Source of the DNA: Hofstenia miamia
Lineage: Eukaryota > Xenacoelomorpha > Acoela
Direction: 5' to 3'
DNA length: 64,000 nt
Assembly: GCA_004352715.1 (NCBI GenBank)
Contig: SCFE01000030.1
Location: forward strand, 1,632,074-1,696,073
Positions 38,601 through 52,200 of the stretch are shown piece by piece. Position 1 is the first letter of the stretch, and every line of letters starts with the position of its first letter. The notes beneath the pieces were generated by a model that worked only from the letters and a program-made list of their open reading frames with translations, was not told where the DNA came from and did no database searches. Made by a program: the position numbers and the translations under genes.

Positions 38601-41600
38601 TCGATTATAATCGATTGGTTACGCTAACTATACGATGTGTTAAATTGGGTATTACACGTTTTTCATATTAAAATATCGAGTTCTAATGTGATATTAGATT
38701 ATATTTAGATCGTGGCCCAAACAGATTTCCAAATCTTCTTTTCAGAATCCACTGTTTACAGTTGTATAAAGTCTCGATACCAAAAAAATAAGTCCACAAG
38801 TACCTCAGAATGCAGGTAACCATTTTATAACATAAGTATTTGAATGTGTGTGCATGCCTAGTTTAAGACACTTGCTTTTAAAATAATGGATTTTTGTTGG
38901 TCAATCACTACTGAGGTATGCAATTTTTTCTTCGAAGCACCAAGATTCCTGTATATTGTATACTTTCTGTATAACCTCAATTGTACACTAGTTTCTTTCC
39001 AAAAAATTGTTTTTGTTGTTGTTTGGTTTTGTGTACTTTATTGTGTTGTAACTAAATGAAACTTTTCTCCATATCTTATTTAGAAATGCTAACCTCTTGG
39101 CTTTGTCTCGTGATGACGATGCACTATCAAAGAATAAGAATGACATTGAGGTAAATTAAACAGTTCGCTTATTTTAATAGTACTTACTAGTAGTATTTAC
39201 AATCCGCAACGCTATTGAGTACTTTATTTTAAATACATATTCTGAATGTAAATTTTTATCGAGTTTGTGTTATACTAAGTTTTGTGATGAATGATGGGAT
39301 TAGTAAAAGAAGTCAAACTTTCATTTAATCCTATATCGAAACTTCAACATGTAAATGCTGCTTTTGAAAATGAAATATAAATTTCCATGAAGAGATACGG
39401 GCTAAACGTTTTCCTTAGAAGAGGAACCATGTGCAGTTTATTTTGGTCGCATTTTTTTATAATTGTAGTATCAAATTCAAGAATACTCGTATATATTATT
39501 TTACGTTGCCAGAAAATATATTAGTCGAAAAAAGTGGTCTGAAGCATGTAAAGAAAGACATTTGAAGATGCTAGACAATGGTAGCAGAACTGCCTTACAC
39601 CAGAACACATGACGCTTACTGACCTTCACAGCATTCTGATTTCTAAGCAATGAAATGGTCTGAATGAGAATACAGAATGGTATAGTCAATTCACAATTAC
39701 GATAGAGATTTAATTGAAATCTACCAAAATGGCAGGGGACTTTTTTAGCAGAAACTATGGTTAGTATCAAAAGAACACACTTACTTGTGCGCAATAGCCG
39801 TTAAACATTCCAAATAGAAAGTTTCAGAAAGAGTTATTTGTGGTGTTGCTCACCATGAATTCATTTTATCATAATGCCCTACCCAACTACATTACTGAAA
39901 CCGTGTGGGATATCAGTACATTTCACTTTAGAACACTGATTTTTAATGAAAATGTTAAATTGGCAATTGATGTTATTCAAAAATTCTGTTGTCAACTCAA
40001 TGTCAGCGTTGTGATGTGAGCTGATAAGCAATGATCGCGATAAAATAATAAGTAGTTCAATTGCTTAATTCAGGTGATGTTAATATTATATTATAGGTAT
40101 TAATTCAGCAATGAGTATATTGATTTTAGGCCACTCTTATATTATCCACCGAGCGAAACAAGAAACTTGCCACATTAAAAGAATCCCAACAGAAAATTAC
40201 TGATGAGCGAACTAAACTAGAAGAAGAAAAGGTAATCGATTTTATATAACAAATATTAAGTTGTACAAATATAGTCTCTAACTACACGGTAATACGATTA
40301 TCCAGACTTGTGAACGAGTAAAAAAGTTTAGGCTCGGCTCAGCTCTGCTCGCCAAACATAACTTTCCAATTAGGGTTGCTTTAGCTCTTATAATTCCTTA
40401 AAAATTTTCGCTCACTCCTGATTTTTTTCATAGTTCTTTCTTTCAATTATTAAGCATTTAAAAAACTATAAGGAACACAAAAATCGTATATTGAATGAAA
40501 AAGGAAATTCTGTAGTATCAGATTAATAACGTTCAAATTATGGGACTAAAATGTAATACTTTTGCCTGAATATGGAAAGCAAAACAATAAATTAGCTGTG
40601 TTTAAACAACTCTCGCTCCCCTTGGCTAGTTGACAAGTCTGCCATTATCTATACTACGTTGAAGAATCATGTAAATTTCATTTTATTTTGTGAAAAGTCA
40701 GCATATATTTTCATAACAATTACCATACTATAGAGTTCTTTCATATTGAGATTATAGACCAGTGTCCCCTTTAAAAATCTATTACGATTATTTTTAAAAC
40801 TATTGCTTGTTGCTGCATTTGGTTACTTCAATTTTTTAGTTTGACCAGTCGAAGTCTGAGATCGGGATCAAAAATTTGTTTTAGTGATCTGAACCAAGCT
40901 TATGGAGATCAACGATATGTAGCACTATGAAGTGAAATATTTCTTTAATATTTATAAGAATAATTACAATGCTTTATCTTTTTTTATGAAACAATTATCT
41001 GATGAACTAAATGTCTGTCGCAGCTAAACGATAAATTTTCCATGATAGCTTTTCCGTATTTGCCATATCCATTCTATGATGTATGCTGCTTGCAAATTGT
41101 CTTGTTGAATGGGTGGTTGTAGCAAGCAGTAGAATTGGTTAATTTTGAGTTCAATGAGCTTACCTCGAATCACTTCTTATTATAATAAAAAAATCAAGGA
41201 AATCATCATTTACGCCTACAGGATAAACTTTCCATTTTCACTATTTTTTAACCGCAAGGACTCCCATCGTGATGGGAGGCCATAAGCCTTGCCTTACAAG
41301 CTAATTTGCGTTTACACGATAAATTTTGCCTTACATGAAGGGAAGTTATAAGAGGAAACTCATCGGTGCAAACGAACCTTTAATGTATTTGATTAACCCT
41401 TCAACCATGTGCGCTCTAAGTTACATCGACTTTTGAAGGGAAGGGGGTATAATTTGCTTTCTACGAATCTGCATTTAATTTTCTGTTTAGAGTTCTTTGG
41501 AACAACGCCGAAGCAAATACAGAACATTGAATTATAAAATTGAGCACAAAGAAGATGCGTGAGTGTTTTTCTTATTATAACCATAAATCTTCATGTAGTC

Positions 41601-44600
41601 TTGTTAGGAAAGCTGTTGCTACTGAGTTATGTTACAATTACGAATTATTCATTAAATACCGTCTTATTGATTCACATATGAATTTGTAGTTATTATATTA
41701 ATTTCCCACTCTGATACCTCATCCTCTTGGGTACAAATTGGCGTTCCTCAAGGCGGCCCAATCTATTAACTCTTATACATCTCCTACGCTGCTGATGATG
41801 ACGACTATTCGTCTGATCTTTACCAACAATTGAAAAATATTGATTTAATATAAAGGAGTGTTCAATTATTTTAGATATTCTTAAATAGTAATGGACTCTG
41901 TTAATAAATGGAAATTGTATTATATATGTTACGGTTAGGTTCCCGAGAGTGCACGTGGAGCTAAAAATAAAAACAATGAAGGAGTTAAAATATTGAGCTC
42001 ATATTGTAGCCACAGCTTCTGCTTTGAAATACTGCAGATAGTGAAAATTGTTTGGGAAACGCCATATTTTACATACTCTGTAACAATACAAAACTTAAAT
42101 TCCTATCACTTCCATTTTACATGCATCGTTTGTTGATAGTATATATACAATAATTTTGTCACCAATATCAAGCATTTTATCTGTCATATAAACGCAGTTG
42201 CTACCAAGGACAATTCCGAGTTAAATGTTAATCATTCCCGCAAGTATTATTTCAAAATTGCATGCAGTAGTCACTAATTAAATGTACATGGTCATGGCCT
42301 ACTATTGTAAACCATGACATGACCCTAAATAAATGTTTAACTTTTGTTCTACAGCTGTTGTCGAAAACCTAGTTGTTTGCCACTGTGTGGTTTCAAGATT
42401 CCAGCCGTTTGTAAATGTGAAGTTCTAAGTTTAAGGTATATCCTCTCCTTAATTTATTGCAACAAATTCTGTTTTGCAACAAATTGTGACACGCAAGGAG
42501 CATGCTTATTAACATTGGAGTGACACTTATGCTGCAAAAACGTCCGAAAAATTGTTTCCACAACTCTATAGTACTGTGAGGGCAATCCTTGCAGGAAGCA
42601 AGTCTAGTTTTTCTTCATCTTTTGAGCTATGTAAAGCTCTCATGTGGCTTTGTCGACACATTTGATAATAGAGCTAAATTCGTATTTAATGGAGTTGACG
42701 TAAGAGATCACTTCAGATGTGAATTCAGGTTGATTACACATCCTGTCTTTTGATATACATTGATAAAAAGCTAGTAGCCCTGTGACAAACATTAACAACA
42801 ATGAGGCTGTGAGGCATCATTAGGAAAAAAAATATATTTGCAAACTGACCGCATCTATTTTATGCACTCAATTCCCAATTCTAGAATGCGTTGAGCAATA
42901 ATACTGATTGCAAATAATTACATTTGCTAGAACACTTTCACAATCTTTACATACCTCACATCGGATACCAATTCCTTGATGCTGACATCTTAAGTAGGTA
43001 TGCAAGTGTGACATAAATAACGCAACGCTCATGTCAAGCTGAAGATATGAATAACAGAATGATTGTTTACAACTAAATAATCACTATGCAACTTCTGCAA
43101 TACTAATGACATGGAAATTTATTTATATCAGTGAAAAATGGCAATTCTTGACGAGGTGCTAAGCATTGCAACTATCTATAAATTTGCTAAATTTGAACAA
43201 ACCGTTATTGATTGAAATGTTAGACAACGAGTGATACAATCATTATAATTTTGAAAATCTATACAATGTCTGCATCAACGAAAAATAAATGTTGCACCAG
43301 ACTCCTCTCAGAGAATCCATGCATTATTGCATTCAAATGAGAAATAAACACGCTTTTTGATCATTGAACGATTGAGATGAAATCCATTTTCTTTTGGATC
43401 CGTTTCTAACTGAGGTATGTGTACTGTAGATCCAGCGGGACTTTAATACTCAATTTGCGATTTTCATGACTGCGGTGTAATTATTAAGTTTGTTGATTTT
43501 CAGCATGTAAAGTTCATACAATTATTATTTTTCTAATATGATTCATTTAGCATTCGACAAAAACAGGCGGCTGCCATCGATATGAGACAGGAGAAAAGGA
43601 ATTTTGTGCAAAAGGACGTATCCATTGCAAAAACAAAAGTTGACAAAATTCTTTCATTGAAGAATATTATGGATGTAAGTTTAAGATCATTTTTCAGATT
43701 AAAATCACTAGAAACAAGGACCTCTTTTTGAATTTTTCTGGACTTGGTTGTAGATGGTACTCATCGTGACCCGTTATTGTTTACATTTGTGCTTTGTGAT
43801 TCAAGTGTTAGGGTTAGGTGCAGATTTAATCTAGCGTTCAATAAAAAACAAAAATACTTTTGTATAAAATACGTATAGATTCTATCCACCCTGCCTATAC
43901 TTTTAATATAGTTGCGTGACGTTTTTTATAAAAAATGAAAAGGTAATGTATTAAAAAAATCATGTAGCATCAGTTCCATGCAAAAAATTGTTTGTTTATA
44001 TTATGAGTTACGCTACTTTTACAAAAGTAACGGCCCAATTGACAGGACAAACAATCGAGGCCTAATAAAAAAATTATTTTTCTTGTATGAAGTTCTTTGT
44101 CCATTACTGCATGAAATTGACGATATTATCAATGTTAGGGATTAGGCGAAGGCAACATTTTGACCTTCAGGAAGGCGAATTTTGAGGGTAGAAATACTAC
44201 TTGTTGTGTTTGTATACATTTATACAATAACATATACATAATATCAATACATGTGTAAACTATTGGAAAAATCTAAACAAAGAATGTTTGTATAAATTGT
44301 TTTATTAACAGTTAAAATTGCACAAACACAAATTTCACGTTGACTCGTAGATTATTCCAGCACTGCTGAAGAGCTGTTCTAGTGGAACATTGGTTGGAGA
44401 AGCGCTCGTGTGAATACGTACGTTGAAACTGCAGTGGAAACGTCTCCTTGCGATTTTGCTACCATTAAGCGGACTTTTAGGTGATACTGGTGTGTCTGAC
44501 AACGTTTTCAATGACATTATTCATCTAATTCCGTTTTAATGGTATTATTTCCGTAGTTTTATCTTCACTATCATTGAGAAGATCGATTCCAGCAGCGAGA

Positions 44601-46263
44601 AAGCACTATCATCAATATGTATTAATCGGATATGCTTTGGACTCATTTGATGATAACAAACTCAATAAGACATCTATCATACAATTGCGCCAGTCATTAC
44701 CAGCTTCTTTTGATATGCGTTTCATTTTGCACCTTGGATCCATAATTGTGGCCAATACTTAAACTCATTTACAAAATCGAGAATGAAATCCATCCTGTAA
44801 TACACCGCAAAACATTGCAATGCCTTCATCAAGTGGAGAAGTATCTTTTCGTTGTTGATTTCATCAGCGATTCTATTCTAAAAGGTGATCAAACATTGTG
44901 CGTCAGTTCCCCTGAGTAGCATTGTTGTGTTTCTAAAGTGAAGGGAATTGATGATCTTGGCAGTCAAGGAAAAGTCAGTTTATGACAATAATACCACCAT
45001 TATGTTAAATCCAAATAACTCTCCAACATATCATCCTAGAATTCCACCACCAACGGGTTCATCAAGCACATCCTTTTGAATTTTTGATGCGTTTTAATTC
45101 GTTTTGAGCTACCTTTGAATGGATGAAGTGTTTGGAGACTGCTCTACCCTGGGCAACGCAATCAGTGACGTAATGTTGTGTAGAAGGTGCGTCTTTCGCA
45201 ATGAGATGTAGTGGGTGGTTTGGACAATCTAGCCTTTCGAGTTCTGTTAATCTCAAGGCCTGTTTAGTATGCCGCTGGGGCATCACCAAAAATAGCATGT
45301 ACTTGATCATATTCCACTTCTTCAGCATTTCACGAGGCATTTCATATGTATTCTCACCAATATGCTTTTCTGTTATTTCTGAGACCTAAAGGGCAGCCAA
45401 ACATTGTCATCTTAACAGTTTAAAGGCAGCCACGACTCCATCGATAACATTAATCTCAGCATTTGCTGGAACGATATTTTTTCTTTTTTGAATGGTTTTG
45501 CCCATTAAAATTATCATTTAATGTTTTTTTACTTTTGGTGCATTTATCCTCTAATTATGATTTAAATTGTCTACTCTCATTATCCATTAATTCACTAATT
45601 GGTAATTAAGTCAATTAATTTATATGGCATCTGCATTTTCAGTAATTTTGCTTTATTTTATAGTTTTATAAGACATCCATTTCCTAGATTATCTAGCTGT
45701 TTCTAATAAAATGTCTATAAGAGAATTTGGAAATAACTATTTATTTTAAAGTACTATTGATGTCTTTTTCTTTAAGTTTAGCATACAAATAAGTATTTAT
45801 TTTGGAGCTTTTACCAAGCGATACAGAATTTTTTTTGAAATTTGATTAATCCGTTTTATAAGTCTGTTCAAATTTTAATCCTGAACTTCAGATGTACGAA
45901 TCAGGGTATTGTTTGCCTTCAGCGGCTAAATAAAGTCATTCATTATTATTATTAAAACGTGCCAAATTTTTTGGTACTACCTAACCCCGAAAGGAATTAT
46001 ACGTTGACCCAACTTCTTACGACCCCACCCCTCGTTTTAAATTTGACTCGATTTGACCTGACTTGCTCATTTGGCCCTAGAATAGGAATTGTACCTTTCG
46101 GAAACCAATCTTTATATAAGAACATGATGTTTTAAAAGGAGTTAAGCTAACTGTCTAGTCATAACATATTACTAACAACAGAAAACGTTCTCTAACTTCC
46201 GAACTTACTTGTATGATGAACGTTTTTCTGGGGTTTGAAAACGACAACGTTTCATCAAAACAA

Positions 46264-46298
<35 letters not shown>

Positions 46299-49200
46299 NA
46301 ATTCGTTCTTTGTCAATTAATTAATTGATAATTGGCAACTCAAAAATAAATTAATTGCAATTAATTGCAAAATAATTGGTAATTAGAAAAAAATTAAAGC
46401 GTCAACTAAATCTTGGGTAAACCAAGTCTTTAGCAACATTTCATATGCTTTGAAATCACAATAATAGTGCAACTAAAGTGNNNNNNNNNNNNNNNNNNNN
46501 NNNNNNNNNNNNNNNNNNNNNNNNNTATATATATATGTTTTCATTCATGTAACAGACGATATAATAGTTCAATGTAGTGTTAAGACCTAAGCACGTAATC
46601 AAAGTAATTTTTGAATGACCCGACATCACTCGGGGCCAGTGTCCTCCCCCTTTTTGGGGATTCTTAGTTTATCGTAAAAGTGTCTTCCTCAAATATTTTT
46701 TATGTTGGTGTTTGCAAGTTTCATCCGACAATTTAAGGTGAGCAATTCATTAATTTGGACATTTAGAGATTACAATAAAGTTTTCTCTTGGAGTTATTTT
46801 TGTTTAAATTTCCATTTTAGTTTAAGTGCCCCCCTGTTTTAAAAATCTTAAAGCCGCGCCTGGCTTGGCGAAATATTTTTTGTCATACTAAGGAAAGGGA
46901 CATTTCACTCATTTCTTGTTTAGCAACTGATGGATCTCCACTCAATAAGAGTAAGACTTTCGTTCGAAGCCCAGTATCTTACCAAACGTGTTTCCGATTT
47001 CGATAATGAAAATCATGCTAACACCTTAAATCTGGAAGTGAGTTTTTCATTTTTTACAATATAGTTGTTTTAATTTGTTATTATTCACAGTTAGTTTTAC
47101 TGTAAAAAAATGCCAAGTTTTGCAAAATAGGAAACTGTTGTTCTCTTGGTAGAAATTTCTTATTGTCATTCCAACGCAAGTGAATTTATGAGACGCCTCA
47201 TATTCCATAAGAAACCTGGTTATTAAGACTTGTTATATAATTCTATTTTCTCGATTACGTATATATTGGGACAGTCGCAAAAGGCATACGCTTTTTCATA
47301 GTACACAACAAATTGTTTTTATTTTACAGATTATATTCAATATTTATTAAAAAATAGTAATCTGTTAAGTAGCGTTCAGACCTACAACTTTGTTCGCAAC
47401 TTTTGCTTTAGATTTAATTATAATTTTCAAAATTAATTTATTATAATTCGAAATTAGGGCCGATCAAAATGATTTCGTTTAATTAACAAAATGTCAATAA
47501 CAATATGCAACTCTAATCGTTGATAATGTGGAGTTTATTTCGTACTCCATAGTCTTGAGTCTGCAATCTGTCTACACAAGTGGTTGTTTTAAATTTAAAT
47601 GAGCAAATGTTTGTTTTCAGGGATTTCAGGATTAAAAGATTATAAACAGACATAACTTTAAATGCAATTTAGTAAACACCAAGGGCCCTAAACATTTATT
47701 TCTGATCTAGGATTCGGAAATTTTAACACTAGAACAGCGAGTACTCCTTGAGAATATATTTAAATCTAATGTTTCTAATGTGAAAACTATGGAATTAATA
47801 CAAATTATTTTTACTAAGACCCGAAACTAACTCGAAGCTTTTACTTTTTCAAAATTTGACCCGAACGCGACCCGTTTATCTTCTGAAGCTATCCCGAAAC
47901 TACTTAGAACCCACTTAAAAAAGACCGATTTTTTTCTTGAACTAGTTAAACAGCTTGAAATTGACCCAAAATTATATATCCAATGTAAACAAACAAACAA
48001 ACAACCAATAGTTGGATTGACTAATATTAAAAATATTGATTTTGAACGGTTCTCAAGAAACCAATTCTATATCCGAAATTGGTGGAAATGGGTTCTGAAC
48101 CCGATCCGATTTCGGTTCGGGTCTGAGAACTCTGATTAGAAGTATATGTATCTTCTAATATTTTTGCTGATGAATAACGAAGCAAACAAAAAATGCTTAG
48201 AGATCATTTTGACCTATTGTCGGTTTTCTAGTGTTAATAGAATGTTAGCAAGTGGCTTCGGATTTTCTTTTAAATATAATTGAACGCTAATTGTGCAAAC
48301 ACAAAGCTATCTGCGAGATATTATTCACCCACTGACAGACTTGATGTAAGTGTTCGGATTGTGTTTCTTTATCGATTGACTACATGCTTATTAATGAATT
48401 AAGCAAATAAATTGTCGAGAGTGAATAATACGCAAAATGGGTCGCGCACGCTAGTTTGTAATTTAATCGCATCGGAAGTAATTAATTTACGACATAAGCT
48501 GCTTGTTTCATTAAGGTGTGTTTACAGCTTATCAATGAAATATAATATTTCGCAATCGAGTGCTCAATTACCACAAATTCAGCAGTAAACAGTTGTGAAA
48601 GACGATCAATTAATAAAACTAATGAAATCAAAAGAATGCGTAATTGAGCTTATCAATTGCGCTAATACTGCTGTAAACACTTGAAAGACGATCATGTTTC
48701 CACAATTGAGATGAAAGACGTGATCAAACCACTTTTAATATTTCGTCTTTCATTATCTTTCATAATTAGTCATTACGCTAGTGTAAACATTGAATCAATT
48801 ATGTTCATTCGAAACTAGGCATGCAACAGGACAAGAGCACGACGCAATTGCTTGAAAAAGTTAAAGAAAAACTATTCTGTTGGATGTCTCTAATCCCAAA
48901 TGTTTTGAATTATAAGATTCAATTAGGATTAGTCAGCTGTAAACGCTGTATCAATGACAATAAAAGTGTGATAAACAAGTTCAAGTGAGACGCTGTAAAC
49001 AGCGTATCAACAACAAGGCATTCTTCTCAATTTAGAGGTATTATAATTCATTGATAAGCTGTAAACCCACCTTTATTCTTTCGTTTATGATAACACTCAG
49101 AATTTGGATTGAAAAGTTCGCAACAGTTTTTTCGCGTTCACATTTGAAACTTGTATAATTTAAAGCAGTTATGTAAATAATAATGCGCGGGTAAATTGTT

Positions 49201-52200
49201 TCTTAAGGGGGTGATAGGGGTTGGAAAAAATTAATTGGAGAGCTAGCAATTAATTCGTTCTTTGTCAATTAATTAATTGATAATTGGCAACTCAAAAATA
49301 AATTAATTGCAATTAATTGCAAAATAATTGGTAATTAGAAAAAAATTAAAGCGTCAACTAAATCTTGGGTAAACCAAGTCTTTAGCAACATTTCATATGC
49401 TTTGAAATCACAATAATAGTGCAACTAAAGTGTAACAAAATATAAATTGAAGGAAATATCTAAATTCATTTTTTCAATTTAGTCTGCTGATGTCGCAATC
49501 ACCTTCTGCACGGTCTCCTTTCCCCATAAGTTTTTGTTCATTTTCAGAAATATTTGTTGCTCCAAATTCATAGGAAGCAGATTCTGTCGCAAATCACTGA
49601 AGCAGAATCCAGTGGGACTAAACAAGCGCTCTGCAATGTTTGACGTTCACAAAATATATCTCGTTTCCATAAAATTCGGCTGGATTGTTGTTTTTCGCTT
49701 TTTTACTAGAAGCGTAGCAAAGTCATCAGTCTCTTCTTCTATTTCTATTGACTCTGTTAGGCCCCTGGTTGACCTACACATAGGAACGTGACATACCTTT
49801 GACAAGCCATTCTTGATGTCTGTATTTCAAGTGATTTAAGAAATTAGTCCAACCAGTGCCCTTCTTTTGTATGATAGTAATTCCACATGCACATTTCCAT
49901 TTTCCGTCATCTGCATTATCCCGGGTAAAATGCTTGGAAGCAAGTGCTTTTCCGGCACGTAACGAATGACTGTTGATCAACGGAAGAGTGGAAGACAGAA
50001 CAGCGCAGTGCAAGAGGATTACGTCATTAATTGAACTGCAATTGAATTACATGCATCGGCAACACAGAATGTAAAGAAACACAAGAAGACAACGCTTTTC
50101 CTGGATTCAAATGTATTCATGAATGAAAAAGCAATTAATTGCAATTAATTGGCTACTCATCAATTAATTAATTGGAATTATTCTAGTGCAGCAATTAATT
50201 AATTGAAACCAATTAATTGCAATTAATTGGGTCCCAAATTAATTTTTTCCAACCCCTGGGGGTGCTATACTAACGATTTTTGTCCAAACTTTTGTCCAGG
50301 TTTTTGTTTAAACAAAAATCCGCAATGTAGCATCCAAAAATCCTGACAAAATTTGGACGAAAATCCAGTGTAGAACACAAAAATCCTGACAAAAGTTTGG
50401 ACAAAAATCGTCAGTATAGCACCGCCCTTACACAATGAATCGAGCTATAGCAACATGCCTAATTGCAGTTTATGCTAATAAGAAACGACAAAATTGTAAG
50501 AAATCTAAAAAATATGGCTAAAGAATTGATTTTAAAAAGATACATGTATAGTTGGCTGCAAAAAAATGAGACTGAACACCTATTTTTTCACGCTTTGTGG
50601 AAACGTATTGAGACGTTTTAGAGGAAAACTGTAAAAATAAAAGACAGCGAGAATTTTGTGAACTTTAAAATGGTCAAACAAAAAAGTTAATTAATTAAAC
50701 TGGGACTTCGTAATTATTTGAAAACATTTACCAAACAAATTGTTTTGCTTTTCAAAGTTTCTACTTGATTTCTTCGGAATGGAAACGGTGGAACAGCTTG
50801 AAAACGCCTTTCCGACATCGCAAATTTCTCGATCAATTTATTTTCGAAAGCTGAAAAAAATTCGACATGGAGAATTTCTCAAAAGAAGAAAAGGAAGTGG
50901 ACGCCCTGGAAAAATTATTGGAAAATTCATTCAGAAAACAGTCCGCAATTGAACTCAAAAATCCCTATATTTCTGGGAAAAAATTGCAAACCGACTTCAA
51001 ACTGAAGCCAACATCTCTGTGCATGAAACCACAGTTCAGGGAACACTGAAAAAAAGTGGAGTTACAAAAATTGGCAGAAAAAATCGACTTCTGATTACCA
51101 AATAACATCAAGAAAAAACATTAAATTTCGTGAAAGATTGGAAAGACTACACTTTTGAAGATGTTTGGATAACTGATGAGTGCGTATTTCAACTACACAG
51201 AAACAAAGTACAAGTGTGGTCGTCAAAGAAATGTCCAAGACCAACAAAAGCGGTTCCAAAGTTCGAGGAAAAAATTATGGTTTTGGGAGCACTTTCCTAT
51301 CGTGGGTTTTATTTGAAAATTTTAGACGGAAAAGCCACAATCGACAGTCAAAGATATTGCCAAATTATAGCTGAATTTATGCCTTATGCTGATGCTTTAT
51401 ATGATGATGGATGGATACTCCAACAGGACGGAGCAACCCCGCACACGTCAGCAAAGACAAAAAATTGGTTTTCTGAAAATAATATCCAGTTTTTGCAATG
51501 GCCACCAAGTACTACTGCTCTGTCTCCAATCGAAAACGTGTGGCAGATATTGAAAAATGACGTTGAGAAGAAAAATCCGAAAAATATATCCGATTTAAAA
51601 GAAAAAATCCAAGAAAGTCAACACATTTTGACATCTGAAATGAAGTCCAATTTAATGAAATCAGTTTCAGTTCGTTTGAATGAAGTTATTTCTACAGGAG
51701 GAAAACAAATTAGACTTTGATGCTTTTTACTTATAGTCCTTTAATGTATCTTTAAAATCTTACCTTTCTTGAGTTGTTACGTTCAGTAGTTCAAAAGTAA
51801 TATGCCTTTTTTCTAATCTCATTTTTTTTGCAGCCAACTATATGGTGTAACAAGTTCATTGACAGTTAATTTCACCAACTGATAGGCTTGGAGTAACTCT
51901 TCGATTTCTTGCAACAGGCGATAGTTTTAACGATTTACACTATCATTGCCATCAGTTCTTCTGGGATTAAAGTTAACAGATCCACAAGTTCGTATTGCAA
52001 TCGGTACACGGCTGGGATTGCGTCTGTGCGAACCACATCAGTGTATATGTGGTCAGTATGTTGACGAATTTGGTCTACACGGTCTGGCCTGTAAGAAAAG
52101 CGCTGGCCGCCATGCCAGGCACGCTCATTTGAACCAGCTCGTTAAACAGTCACTGGGTACCCTAAAGATACCATCTCGTCTAGAGCCAGCCGGACTCTCT

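Larger units (their letters stand above)
49204..50430. mobile_element. Small MITE (TAAGGGGGTGC family) split by a hAT insertion
   Basis: The right part, 50259-50430, has inverted arms: CTATACTAACGATTTTTGTC near the left and, read from the right end, CTATACTGACGATTTTTGTC. Its left tip (TAAGGGGGTG, 49204-49213) now lies on the far side of the hAT at 49216-50258, and the 8-mers GGGGTGAT and GGGGTGCT flanking the hAT look like its target duplication. Without the hAT the MITE would be about 180 bp, with about 40-bp inverted repeats. Confidence 0.65.

Noticed and set aside
44574-44762. Plus-strand frame near the hAT relic
   Set aside because: Shadow of the minus-strand hAT transposase.
50867-51374. 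Alternative frames within the Tc1 transposase
   Set aside because: The transposase motifs lie in one other frame; these are off-frame shadows.
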